Source: Eubacteriales bacterium
Lineage (GTDB): Bacteria > Bacillota > Clostridia > Lachnospirales > Lachnospiraceae
Assembly (NCBI GenBank): GCA_030533405.1
Contig: JAUNJF010000027.1
Span: forward strand, 1-41,371
Direction of reading: 5' to 3'
Length of the DNA stretch: 41,371 bases
Under the pieces are notes generated by a model, which saw only the letters and a list, made by a program, of their open reading frames with translations, was not told where the DNA came from and did not search any database. Both the position numbers and the translations under genes were made by a program. This document shows, piece after piece, positions 8,732 to 17,647 of the stretch; within the stretch, counting starts at the first letter, position 1, and each line of letters starts with the position of its first letter.

Positions 8732-11700
8732 ATGTCAGCAATTAATAATCAGGAAACTGAACAACAAATGAATTTTGATGCGATTAAGATTGGTCTTGCT
8801 TCTCCGGAGAAGATTAGAGATTGGTCTAGAGGTGAAGTAAAAAAACCTGAGACAATTAACTATAGAACATTGAAGCCTGAGAAGGACGGATTGTTCTGTG
8901 AGAGAATTTTTGGACCAAGCAAGGATTGGGAATGTCATTGTGGTAAGTACAAGAAAATTCGTTATAAAGGTGTAATCTGTGACCGTTGTGGTGTAGAGGT
9001 TACAAAGGCAAATGTTAGACGTGAGAGAATGGGACATATCGAGCTTGCAGCTCCAGTTTCTCATATTTGGTACTTCAAGGGTATCCCAAGTAGAATGGGA
9101 TTAATTCTTGATATTTCTCCAAGAACATTAGAGAAAGTACTTTATTTTGCGTCATATGTTGTATTAGATCCAGGTGAGACAAATCTTGCATATAAGCAGG
9201 TTCTTACAGAGAAAGAGTTCCGTGATGCAGAAGAGCAGTACGGATATGGTAAGTTCCGTGTAGGAATGGGTGCCGAGGCAGTTAAGGAATTATTGCAGGA
9301 CATCGATTTAGAGAAAGAGTCTGTAGAGCTTAGTGCAGGTCTTAAGGATGCAACAGGCCAGAAGAGAGCAAAAATCATTAAGAGATTAGAGGTTGTGGAA
9401 GCATTCCGTGGTTCTGACAATAAGCCAGAATGGATGATTTTGGATGCGGTTCCAGTTATCCCACCTGATATTCGTCCAATGGTACAGTTGGATGGTGGAC
9501 GTTTCGCTACATCTGATTTGAATGATTTGTATAGAAGAATTATTAACCGTAACAATCGTTTGAACCGTTTGTTAGAGCTTGGTGCTCCAGACATTATTGT
9601 TCGTAACGAGAAGCGTATGCTTCAGGAAGCAGTAGATGCGTTGATTGATAATGGTCGTCGTGGACGTCCAGTAACAGGTCCTGGTAACAGAGCACTTAAG
9701 TCTTTATCAGATATGTTAAAGGGTAAGCAGGGTCGTTTCCGTCAGAACTTGTTAGGTAAGCGTGTTGACTACTCAGGACGTTCGGTTATCGTTGTTGGAC
9801 CAGAACTTAAGATTTATCAGTGTGGTCTTCCAAAAGAGATGGCTATCGAGTTGTTCAAGCCTTTTGTTATGAAAGAGCTTGTATCTCGTAAGTTAGCTCA
9901 CAATGTGAAGTCTGCTAAGAAGATGGTTGAGAAGTTAGAGACAGAGGTTTGGGATGTACTTGAGGATGTTATCAAAGAACATCCAGTTATGTTGAACCGT
10001 GCTCCTACACTTCATAGATTAGGTATTCAGGCGTTTGAGCCAATTCTTGTAGAAGGTAAAGCAATTAAGCTTCATCCATTGGTATGTACAGCGTTTAACG
10101 CCGACTTCGATGGAGACCAGATGGCTGTCCATCTTCCACTTTCTGTAGAGGCTCAGGCTGAGTGTAGATTTTTACTTCTTTCACCAAACAACTTGTTGAA
10201 GCCATCAGATGGTGCTCCAGTTGCCGTTCCTTCACAGGATATGGTCCTTGGTATTTACTATTTGACAATCGACAAGCCAAATGATAAGGGTGAAGGCAAG
10301 ATTTTCAAATCAAAGAATGAAGCAATTCTTGCTTATGAGAACAAAGAAATTACTTTACATGCAAAGATTAAAGTACGTGTAAATGGTACAATGCCAGATG
10401 GAACAGAAGGTACACAGATTATCGAGACTACATTAGGACGTATTCTCTTTAATGAGATTATTCCACAGGATTTAGGTGTGGTTGATCGTACAATTCCTGG
10501 TAATGAGCTTGCATTAGAGATTGATTACCTTGTTGGTAAGAAGCAGTTAAAGGGAATTCTTGATAAGTTATTTAACACACATGGTGCAACAAGAACAGCT
10601 GAGGTTCTTGATGATATCAAGAGCATCGGATATAAGTATTCTACAAGAGCTGCACTTACAGTTTCTATTTCAGAGATGACAGTGCCAGCAAAGAAGAAAC
10701 AGATTCTTGAGGATGCACAGCAGACAGTAGATTTAATCTTAGAGAAGTTCAAATATGGATATATTACAGAAGAAGAGCGTTATACAGCAACTGTAAGAAC
10801 TTGGGAAGCTGCCGATAAGGAGCTTACTAAGGCCTTGTTAGATGGTCTTGATACTTACAATAATATCAAGATGATGGCAGAGTCTGGTGCCCGTGGTTCT
10901 AATCAGCAGATTAAGCAGTTAGCTGGTATGCGTGGATTGATGGCTGATACAACTGGTCGTACAATCGAGCTCCCAATCAAGTCAAACTTCCGTGAAGGTC
11001 TTGATGTATTGGAGTACTTCATTTCTGCGCATGGTGCTCGTAAGGGTCTTTCTGATACAGCGCTTCGTACAGCCGACTCTGGTTATTTGACAAGACGTTT
11101 GGTTGATGTATCTCAGGATTTAATTATCCGTGAGGTTGATTGTTGTGAAGGTAAGGGCTTTATTCCAGGTGCTACAGTAGAAGCATTTATGGAAGGTAAG
11201 GAAATGATCGAGAGCTTCCAGGAGCGTATTACAGGTCGTTATGCAGCAGAGTCTGTATTTGATAAAGATGGTAATATGATTGTGAAAGCAAATCATATGA
11301 TTACACCAAAGCGTGCAGATGCAATTATCAATCGTGGTGTAAACGCAGAAGGAAAAGAGATTACTAAGCTTAAGATTCGTACAATTTTGAATTGTAAATC
11401 ACATATTGGTGTTTGTGCGAAGTGTTATGGTGCAAACATGGCAACAGGTCTTCCTGTTCAGGTTGGTGAGGCAGTTGGTATTATCGCTGCTCAGTCAATC
11501 GGTGAGCCAGGTACACAGCTTACAATGAGAACTTTCCATACTGGTGGTGTAGCCGGTGATGATATCACACAGGGTCTTCCTAGAGTAGAGGAGCTTTTCG
11601 AGGCTCGTAAACCAAAGGGACTTGCTATTATTACAGAGTTTGGTGGTAAGGTTCAGATTCGTGATACAAAGAAGAAACGTGAAGTTGTTGTAACAAACGA

Positions 11701-12394
11701 TGAGACAGGCGAGTCAAAAGCATATTTGATTCCTTATGATTCACGTATTAAGGTATTTGATGGTGATGTTGTAGAAGCTGGTGACGAGATTACAATCGGT
11801 TCTGTAAATCCACATGATATCCTTAAGATTAAGGGTGTTCGTGCGGTTCAGGATTACATGATCCGTGAGGTTCAGAAAGTATATCGTCTTCAGGGTGTAG
11901 ATATCAACGATAAGCACATTGAGGTTATCGTTCGTCAGATGCTTAAGAAGATTAAGATTGAAACAAGTGGAGATTCAGAGCATCTTCCAGGAACATTAGT
12001 AGATGTATTAGACTTTACAGAGATTAATGAGCAGTTAGAGGCAGAGGGTAAAGAGCCTGCACAGGGTACACAGGTTATGCTTGGTATCACAAAGGCTTCT
12101 CTTGCTACGAACTCATTCTTGTCAGCAGCTTCCTTCCAGGAGACAACTAAGGTTCTTACAGAAGCAGCAATCAAAGGTAAGATTGATCCATTGATTGGTT
12201 TGAAGGAAAATGTATTGATTGGTAAGTTAATCCCAGCTGGTACAGGTATGAAGCGTTATCGTAACGTAAAATTGGACAGCGAGGTTGAGACAATCAATTT
12301 TGATGACGAAGATTTGATGTTTGATGAATTATCAGAAGATGTAGAATCTGAAGAAACTGTTTTGGATGAATTAGAAGAAACAACAGAAGAATAA
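8732..12394 (+). CDS. rpoC: DNA-directed RNA polymerase beta' subunit
   Basis: 1220-residue beta' subunit, catalytic partner of RpoB. The N-terminal zinc site is seen in [20 protein letters not shown]. The active-site [16 protein letters not shown] holds the three Mg-binding aspartates in N456-D462. The second zinc site uses the Cys of E-V-D-C-C-E-G and [11 protein letters not shown]. Trigger loop and C-terminal blocks ([18 protein letters not shown]) are intact. Like RpoB it ends in an acidic tail (roughly residues 1185-1220). GGAAGGAG lies 11 bases upstream of the ATG; the gap from rpoB is 20 bases, so the two share one transcript. A strong terminator follows at once; rpsL/rpsG, commonly next, are absent. 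Confidence 0.97.
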   Translation: MSAINNQETEQQMNFDAIKIGLASPEKIRDWSRGEVKKPETINYRTLKPEKDGLFCERIFGPSKDWECHCGKYKKIRYKGVICDRCGVEVTKANVRRERMGHIELAAPVSHIWYFKGIPSRMGLILDISPRTLEKVLYFASYVVLDPGETNLAYKQVLTEKEFRDAEEQYGYGKFRVGMGAEAVKELLQDIDLEKESVELSAGLKDATGQKRAKIIKRLEVVEAFRGSDNKPEWMILDAVPVIPPDIRPMVQLDGGRFATSDLNDLYRRIINRNNRLNRLLELGAPDIIVRNEKRMLQEAVDALIDNGRRGRPVTGPGNRALKSLSDMLKGKQGRFRQNLLGKRVDYSGRSVIVVGPELKIYQCGLPKEMAIELFKPFVMKELVSRKLAHNVKSAKKMVEKLETEVWDVLEDVIKEHPVMLNRAPTLHRLGIQAFEPILVEGKAIKLHPLVCTAFNADFDGDQMAVHLPLSVEAQAECRFLLLSPNNLLKPSDGAPVAVPSQDMVLGIYYLTIDKPNDKGEGKIFKSKNEAILAYENKEITLHAKIKVRVNGTMPDGTEGTQIIETTLGRILFNEIIPQDLGVVDRTIPGNELALEIDYLVGKKQLKGILDKLFNTHGATRTAEVLDDIKSIGYKYSTRAALTVSISEMTVPAKKKQILEDAQQTVDLILEKFKYGYITEEERYTATVRTWEAADKELTKALLDGLDTYNNIKMMAESGARGSNQQIKQLAGMRGLMADTTGRTIELPIKSNFREGLDVLEYFISAHGARKGLSDTALRTADSGYLTRRLVDVSQDLIIREVDCCEGKGFIPGATVEAFMEGKEMIESFQERITGRYAAESVFDKDGNMIVKANHMITPKRADAIINRGVNAEGKEITKLKIRTILNCKSHIGVCAKCYGANMATGLPVQVGEAVGIIAAQSIGEPGTQLTMRTFHTGGVAGDDITQGLPRVEELFEARKPKGLAIITEFGGKVQIRDTKKKREVVVTNDETGESKAYLIPYDSRIKVFDGDVVEAGDEITIGSVNPHDILKIKGVRAVQDYMIREVQKVYRLQGVDINDKHIEVIVRQMLKKIKIETSGDSEHLPGTLVDVLDFTEINEQLEAEGKEPAQGTQVMLGITKASLATNSFLSAASFQETTKVLTEAAIKGKIDPLIGLKENVLIGKLIPAGTGMKRYRNVKLDSEVETINFDDEDLMFDELSEDVESEETVLDELEETTEE

Positions 12395-12400
12395 AAGAAA

Positions 12401-12440
12401 AGGGGGGTGTCGCACTAAGAAATTAGAGCGGCGCCCCTTT
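12401..12440 (+). terminator. rpoBC intrinsic terminator
   Basis: A GC-rich stem forms between 12403-12412 and 12427-12436 (10 bp with two G-U pairs), loop 12413-12426, followed by TTTT. It begins 6 bases after the rpoC stop. Confidence 0.8.
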
Positions 12441-12456
12441 TATGGTTGTAGTGGCA

Positions 12457-12584
12457 TAAAAAAAGTTCTGTAGTTCAGGCACGCTCTCGCTGCTTTCGCC
12501 CCGTAGCGGATACTAAATTTGCGCCATGCGCTCATTAAGTACCGACGGACTCAAAGCACCTGAATCTACACGAACTTATTTTTT
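12457..12584. repeat. Large bidirectional terminator-like inverted repeat
   Basis: About 110 bases with long complementary ends: GTTC-t-GTAG-TTCAGG (12464-12478) pairs with CCTGAA-t-CTAC-ac-GAAC (12559-12575). It is bounded by A7 (12457-12463) on the left and a TTATTTTTTT stretch on the right, so it can act as a terminator on both strands. Inside there is a second hairpin built on CGG-a-TACT ... AGTA-CCG with GCGC-CAT-GCGC at the tip (12521-12531). It lies between convergent rpoC and the AMP-ligase gene. The size and internal structure exceed a simple terminator; it may be a dispersed intergenic repeat or a structured RNA. No protein-coding gene is seen in 12395-12669. Confidence 0.6.
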
Positions 12585-12669
12585 TGCCTATTCTTTCATT
12601 TTTTGGGCGCCGCAATTCATTGTTTTGTACTTTTACATGAATGAAGATTATTCATTTCGTTCTATGAAA

Positions 12670-14304
12670 TCAACCACGGTTTTGTGCATCTACTACACTA
12701 CCACCAGCATATAATTCACGAAGCTTTGGCTTCTCGATTTTACCTGTTGGATTACGTGGAATATCAGCAAAAATAACCTTCTTTGGACGTTTGTAACGAG
12801 GCAACTGCATACATAATTCGTTAATATCATCTTCGGAAATAATATGATTATCCTTTAACTCAATGATGGCAGCTGTGATTTCTCCCAAACGTTTATCAGG
12901 AAGACCAATAACAGCTACATCATGAACTGCATTATGTGTTCTAATAAAATCTTCAATCTGTACAGGGTAAATATTCTCACCACCACTGATGATAACATCT
13001 TTTTTACGATCTACTAAGAAGATAAATCCATCTTCGTCTTCCTGTGCCATATCACCCGTAAATAACCAGTCGCCTTTGAGTACTTCATTGGTTGCTTTTT
13101 TATCACGGTAGTAACAGGTCATAACACCTGGTCCCTTAACGCAAAGCTCGCCAACCTCGCCGCGATTCACTGTTTCGCCACGTTCATCTACGATTTTTAC
13201 TTCCCAACCAAAACCAGCTTTACCAATGGCACCAACCTTATGGATGTTTTCAACACCTAAGTGAACACAGCCAGGTCCGATGGATTCACTAAGACCATAA
13301 TTGGTATCATATTGATGATGTGGGAAATATTCTTTCCATTTTTTAATTAAGCTAGGTGGTACAGGCTGTGCACCGATGTGCATTAAGCGCCACTGAGAAA
13401 GTTCGTAATCCTCTAATTTCACCTTGCCACTTTCGATTGCTTCTAAAATATCTTGTGCCCAAGGAACAAGAAGCCACACAATGGAACATTTTTCCTTAGA
13501 AACAGCATCTAATATATATTCTGGCTTGGTTCCTTTTAAAAGAACTGCTTTTCCCCCTGTTAAGAAGCTACCAAACCAATGCATTTTTGCGCCTGTGTGA
13601 TAGAGCGGTGGAATGCAGAGAAATACATCGTCCTTTTGCTGTCCGTGATGATTTTGTTCTACCTTACAAGAGTGCATTAAGCTTTCGTGATTATGTAAAA
13701 TGGCTTTTGGAAAGCCAGTTGTTCCTGATGAGAAATAAATGGCAGCATCGTCTTCATCCGTTAAGCTGATGTTTGGCGAAATCGAAGCACAGTTGATGGT
13801 TTGTGAAACGTAATCCTCTGCAAACGATGGACAGTTGTCACCGACAAAGAACAATAAACGGTTTTTGCTGATTTTGTCAGCAATTTCTTCTACACGACCG
13901 ATGAATTCTGGACCAAATACTAAAATATCTGCTTCGGCCAAATTGAGACAGTACTCGATTTCATCAGATGCATATCGGAAATTCAGAGGAACTGCTAGTG
14001 CTCCTGTTTTTAAAATACCAAAGTAAATAGGAAGCCATTCCAGACAGTTCATCAATAAAATAGCAACCTTATCTCCTTTTTTAACACCACGGCTAATTAA
14101 AAGATTTGCAAAACGATTTGCTTTCTCATCCATAACGTGCCATGTGATTTCTCTTCTGTAATGTGTCGTTGGATTCGGCTCCATCAACTCGTATTCCTTC
14201 CAGGTAACGCGACGTACTTCCTTCACTTCTGGATTAATCTCCACTAAGCAAATATCATTCGCATAATTCTTCGCATTATATTCAAGTATCTCTGTAATTG
14301 GCAT
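12670..14304 (-). CDS. AMP-dependent acyl-CoA synthetase/ligase-like protein
   Basis: 544-residue class I adenylate-forming enzyme, expected to activate a carboxylate with ATP and load it on CoA. The P-loop-like A3 motif Y-F-S-S-G-T-T-G-F-P-K lies at 190-200, the A5-type segment N-Y-G-L-S-E-S near the middle, the A7 motif W-L-F-T-G-D-M, and the conserved C-terminal lysine in NPTGKIEK (about K522). It has an extra segment near residues 33-60 (W-K-E-Y then R-R-E-I-T-W) that looks like a split or repeated form of the usual single T-W-x-E-F-D element. ATG 14304 is preceded by AAGGAGAAGAG. It is divergent from the permease operon. The acid substrate is unknown. Confidence 0.82.
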   Translation of the reverse strand: MPITEILEYNAKNYANDICLVEINPEVKEVRRVTWKEYELMEPNPTTHYRREITWHVMDEKANRFANLLISRGVKKGDKVAILLMNCLEWLPIYFGILKTGALAVPLNFRYASDEIEYCLNLAEADILVFGPEFIGRVEEIADKISKNRLLFFVGDNCPSFAEDYVSQTINCASISPNISLTDEDDAAIYFSSGTTGFPKAILHNHESLMHSCKVEQNHHGQQKDDVFLCIPPLYHTGAKMHWFGSFLTGGKAVLLKGTKPEYILDAVSKEKCSIVWLLVPWAQDILEAIESGKVKLEDYELSQWRLMHIGAQPVPPSLIKKWKEYFPHHQYDTNYGLSESIGPGCVHLGVENIHKVGAIGKAGFGWEVKIVDERGETVNRGEVGELCVKGPGVMTCYYRDKKATNEVLKGDWLFTGDMAQEDEDGFIFLVDRKKDVIISGGENIYPVQIEDFIRTHNAVHDVAVIGLPDKRLGEITAAIIELKDNHIISEDDINELCMQLPRYKRPKKVIFADIPRNPTGKIEKPKLRELYAGGSVVDAQNRG

Positions 14305-14334
14305 ATCTCTTCTCCTTTATATAGTCTAAAGAAA

Positions 14335-14363
14335 ATTGTATATAATTTACAATAAAAAGTCAA
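14335..14363 (-). promoter_or_regulatory. Promoter of the AMP-ligase gene
   Basis: On the - strand TTGACT (14363-14358), 17-base spacer, TACAAT (14340-14335). The start codon is about 30 bases downstream. Confidence 0.82.
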
Positions 14364-14432
14364 GAAATCGTAAAAGTTTGTAGAATGTTTGAAAAAACGT
14401 GTAGAAAAGCAACAAAAAAAGGAAAATCGTTG

Positions 14433-14461
14433 TTGTTATTTGGAATATTATGTTATACAAT
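14433..14461 (+). promoter_or_regulatory. Promoter of the permease gene
   Basis: TTGTTA (14433-14438), 17-base spacer, TACAAT (14456-14461), 45 bases before the ATG. It is back to back with the ligase promoter across the 202-base divergent region. Confidence 0.65.
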
Positions 14462-14506
14462 AACTGTTTGGAAATATAAAATATAAAAAGAAAAGAGGTA
14501 GGAGCA

Positions 14507-15850
14507 ATGTCGTTAGCACAAATTTTGGCGATTGCAATTTTTGCAGTAATGTTCGTTTTAATCGTGCTTGATAAGATTGAAAAGCATGTTGTAACATTGG
14601 CTGCAGGACTTCTTACATTAGTATTGGTGTTTGGAGTTGCAATGCACAGTATGGATGCTGTTTGGGAGACATTAAACATTAAGAGTTTAGTTGTCCCAGG
14701 TTTTTGGATTGGAGAAGCACCAGAGTCTTCAGGTATTGACTGGGGAACCATCATCTTTTTAGGTGGAATGATGATTATGGTAGAAGGAATGGCAAAGGCT
14801 GGTTTCTTCCGTTGGTTATGTATGAGACTTGCAAAGATGGTTAATTATAAGCCAATTCCTTTGTTTGTTACATTCATGATTCTTTCTGCAATTCTTGCAA
14901 TGTTTATTGATAGTATTACCGTTATTTTGTTCCTTGCAGCAGTTACGGTAGAACTTGCGAAGTTATTGAAGTTTAATCCGGTTCCAATGATTATTTCAGA
15001 GATTTTCTGTGCGAATCTTGGAGGATCTGCAACAATGTGTGGTGACCCACCAAATATTATTATTGGTTCTAAACTTGGATATTCTTTTGTGGATTTCCTT
15101 ACAAATACAGGTTTGATTGCTGCCGTGTCATTAGTGGTTATCGTTATTTATTTCTACTTTGCATACAGAAAACAGATGGTATCAGAGGGCGAAATTGATA
15201 TTTCTGCAATGCCAGATCCAAAGGAAGCAATTAACAGCAAGAATGGATTTTTTATTAGTATTGGTATTTTCTTATGTGCCGTTGTTATGTTAGTTTCTCA
15301 TGCAGCAACACACCTTTCTGTTGCATTTATCGGTGTAGTAGCTGCTGTGTTGACAATCATTTTCAATGTAAAGCACTTAAAGGAAATTATGTCTAAGGTA
15401 GACTACAAGATTTTATTATTCTTTACAGGATTGTTCGTTGTAGTAGGTGGATTAGAGCAGACAGGAATCCTTGAGATGATTGCAAAATTCATTGAGAATG
15501 TTAGTGGTGGTAACTTAAAGGTTATGATTGCCATTATTATTTGGGTATCAGCAATTGCTTCAGCATTTGTTGACAATATTCCATTTGCAGCAACAATGGT
15601 TCCAATTATTAAGGGTCTTGCTGGAAATGATCCAGCAATGCTTGCAATTTTAGCCTGGACATTATCAATGTGTACTGATATTGGTGGTGCAGCAACTCCA
15701 ATTGGTGCTTCTGCAAACGTTGTTGGTACATCTGTTGCAGCGAAGAATGGTCATCCAATCGGATGGGGCAAATACTGTATTACAGCTGCGCCTGCAACAA
15801 TTATTGTTGTTGTGATTTCGATGTTAATGATTTATGCCCGCTATTGTTAA
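14507..15850 (+). CDS. ArsB/NhaD (SLC13-type) family permease
   Basis: 447-residue integral membrane protein with about 11-12 hydrophobic segments. It belongs to the ion transporter superfamily that holds ArsB, NhaD and SLC13 carriers. Two family hairpin motifs are visible: N-L-G-G-S-A-T-M-C-G-D-P-P-N-I-I-I-G in the first half and D-I-G-G-A-A-T-P-I-G-A-S-A-N-V in the second, with D-N-I-P-F-A-A-T before the latter. These form the paired re-entrant substrate site. Substrate could be Na+/H+, arsenite or a dicarboxylate; no ars genes are near. The start follows AGGTAGGAG. The cytidylate-kinase-like gene begins 31 bases after the stop and is probably in the same transcript. Confidence 0.85.
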   Translation: MSLAQILAIAIFAVMFVLIVLDKIEKHVVTLAAGLLTLVLVFGVAMHSMDAVWETLNIKSLVVPGFWIGEAPESSGIDWGTIIFLGGMMIMVEGMAKAGFFRWLCMRLAKMVNYKPIPLFVTFMILSAILAMFIDSITVILFLAAVTVELAKLLKFNPVPMIISEIFCANLGGSATMCGDPPNIIIGSKLGYSFVDFLTNTGLIAAVSLVVIVIYFYFAYRKQMVSEGEIDISAMPDPKEAINSKNGFFISIGIFLCAVVMLVSHAATHLSVAFIGVVAAVLTIIFNVKHLKEIMSKVDYKILLFFTGLFVVVGGLEQTGILEMIAKFIENVSGGNLKVMIAIIIWVSAIASAFVDNIPFAATMVPIIKGLAGNDPAMLAILAWTLSMCTDIGGAATPIGASANVVGTSVAAKNGHPIGWGKYCITAAPATIIVVVISMLMIYARYC

Positions 15851-15881
15851 GATTACATAGCATACGATGGAGGTAAGATAA

Positions 15882-16472
15882 ATGGAAAAACAAATAATTG
15901 TTACAGTGAATCGTGAATGTGGTGCCGGCGGTCAGGAAATCGCGATTAAATTAGCAGAACGATTAGGAATTAAAGTCTATGCAAGTAACTTGTTAGAGGA
16001 AGTTGCGAAAGAACTCGGTACAAGTGTTGAGGAAATGGAAAAATACGATGAGAAGGCAAGAAATGTTATTTTCGCTGCAAAGGCACATGGTTTTTACAAT
16101 TCCAATGAAGATATCACAGCTGAGAACCAGTTCGAGTTTTTGAAGGCTCGTGCCAATGCTGGTGAATCCTTCGTAGTGCTTGGACACTGTTCTGATATCA
16201 TTTTCAGAGATGATGCAAGATTGGTATCTGTTTATGTAACCAGTGAGATTGAAAAACGTATTCCAGTTGTGATGGAACGTGAGAATTTGAATGAAAAAGA
16301 AGCAAAGGATCTTATTTTGAAAATGGATAAGAAACGTAGAGCATATCATGACAGTCATACAGAAACATTGGATTGGTGTGATGCGCGTTGCTATGATTTG
16401 TGTATTGATGCGTTGAAGATTGGAATTGATAATGCAGTAGATGTTATTGCAGAATATGTAAAGAGATCTTAA
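15882..16472 (+). CDS. Cytidylate kinase-like family protein
   Basis: 196-residue cytoplasmic protein of the cytidylate-kinase-like family (pfam13189-type). The N-terminal strand and nucleotide-binding loop read T-V-N-R-E-C-G-A-G-G-Q-E-I-A, replacing the classic GxxGxGKS P-loop, as is usual in this family. A V-L-G-H-C-S-D-I-I strand and R-R-A-Y-H-D helix follow, typical of NMP-kinase-like LID regions. True CMP kinase activity is not certain, since Clostridia often carry several such paralogs beside transporters. It ends just ahead of a strong terminator. GGAGG lies 7-8 bases before the ATG. Confidence 0.8.
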   Translation: MEKQIIVTVNRECGAGGQEIAIKLAERLGIKVYASNLLEEVAKELGTSVEEMEKYDEKARNVIFAAKAHGFYNSNEDITAENQFEFLKARANAGESFVVLGHCSDIIFRDDARLVSVYVTSEIEKRIPVVMERENLNEKEAKDLILKMDKKRRAYHDSHTETLDWCDARCYDLCIDALKIGIDNAVDVIAEYVKRS

Positions 16473-16491
16473 CAAACGTGTGATAAAGAAC

Positions 16492-16534
16492 AAAGGTTAT
16501 ACCGTATCCAGTTGGATATGGTATAACCTTTTTT
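16492..16534 (+). terminator. Strong intrinsic terminator
   Basis: 18-bp stem (16492-16509 with 16514-16531, one G-U pair), loop AGTT, then a T6 run (16529-16534). It ends the permease/kinase operon and lies between convergent genes. Confidence 0.93.
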
Positions 16535-16601
16535 GATTTACGTGATTTTCTTGATTGGAAAATTCATTCTAATATGTGTTTGGTTATATTGTGATATTTT
16601 A

Positions 16602-17481
16602 TTATTTGAATAAGTAAAAATAAAGCAATACAAGAATACCGAGCACAATACGATACCAGCCAAATACTTTAAAGTCATGCTTTTTAATATATCCCATTAA
16701 GAATTTGATAGCAAAGATAGATACGCCAAATGCAACAACCATTCCGATGATGAGAACTGCCAATTCTGCGCCCGTGAAGGCAAGACCAAATTTTAATAAT
16801 TTGATAAAGCTTGCACCGAACATAACAGGGATTGCAAGGAAAAATGTAAACTCAGCTGCAATCTCTCTGGATGTACCGATTAAGATACCACCAATAATTG
16901 TTGAACCAGAACGGGATGTACCTGGAACCAACGATAACACTTGAAACATACCGATTAAAAATGCATCCTTAAATGTTAATTGTCTTAATGAGTTGATTTT
17001 TGGTGTACGTTTTTTGTTGTAGTTTTCAATTAAAATAAAGAAGATACCGTATAAGATTAACATCAGTGCAACAACAGTGGCATTGTGAAGATGTTCATCC
17101 ATCCAATCATCAAATGGAAGTCCGATGACCATGGCAGGAATACATGCAAATACGATTTTAATCCATATAACAGTAGTTGTTGCAAAATTGTTGAAATGTT
17201 GCCATAAATCCTTCCGTTGCTTCTTTGGCAAACCAGCTTTTTGCAGGTGCATTTTTCTTTGTATGGAATGGCCAAAGTTTTTCCCAGAAAATGACCACAA
17301 CTGCAAGGATTGCACCCAACTGTATGACAACATCAAACATTTCCATAAACGCATCGCTTTGTTTGAGTTTAACAAATTCATTTACCAAAATCAGGTGTCC
17401 TGTACTACTGATGGGTAACCATTCTGTAATTCCTTCGACAATTCCTAATAAAATAACCTTTAACCATTCAATAAAATTCAT
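16602..17481 (-). pseudogene. uppP: Undecaprenyl-diphosphatase, frameshifted
   Basis: UppP/BacA removes a phosphate from undecaprenyl diphosphate at the membrane to recycle the lipid carrier for cell wall synthesis. The gene is split over two frames. The N-terminal part (from ATG 17481, behind GGAGG) holds the first catalytic motif [14 protein letters not shown] and runs into a stop near 17158. The rest, holding the second motif [13 protein letters not shown] and five or six TM segments to the natural C-terminus at 16602, is in the frame one base over. The change lies between about 17165 and 17215; dropping one T from a TTTT run in CAATTTTGCAAC near 17185-17190 would join the frames as ...[14 protein letters not shown].... 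All else looks intact, so a recent mutation or a sequencing error is likely. Confidence 0.85.
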
Positions 17482-17520
17482 AGTGCCTCCAATCTTTTTT
17501 CGGTCTGAAATAACAAACCT

Positions 17521-17549
17521 ATTATGACATCATTTTATGTGAAGGGCAA
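17521..17549 (-). promoter_or_regulatory. Promoter of uppP
   Basis: On the - strand TTGCCC (17549-17544), 17-base spacer, CATAAT (17526-17521), 40 bases before the uppP start. Confidence 0.65.
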
Positions 17550-17584
17550 CCCTAATATTCAAATGATTATTTTTGTCGTTGGGG

Positions 17585-17613
17585 TTGAGGTTTTTAGGAT
17601 TATTGCTTATACT
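17585..17613 (+). promoter_or_regulatory. Promoter of the JetA-like gene
   Basis: TTGAGG (17585-17590), 17-base spacer, TATACT (17608-17613), 35 bases before the ATG at 17648. Confidence 0.7.
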
Positions 17614-17647
17614 AAAGAATGGAAATTGATTGGATAAGGGAGATACT

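Noticed and set aside
12526-12714. 62-residue + strand ORF after rpoC
   Set aside because: It runs through the structured repeat and into the end of the ligase gene; no ribosome binding site.
15993-16493. 166-residue ORF on the - strand over the cytidylate-kinase-like gene
   Set aside because: Cys/Ile/Phe-rich shadow frame that overlaps a real gene and the terminator.
17165-17215. Programmed frameshift in uppP
   Set aside because: UppP is not known to use one, and I see neither a classic slippery heptamer with stimulatory structure nor a rare-codon +1 signal. Mutation or sequencing error is simpler.
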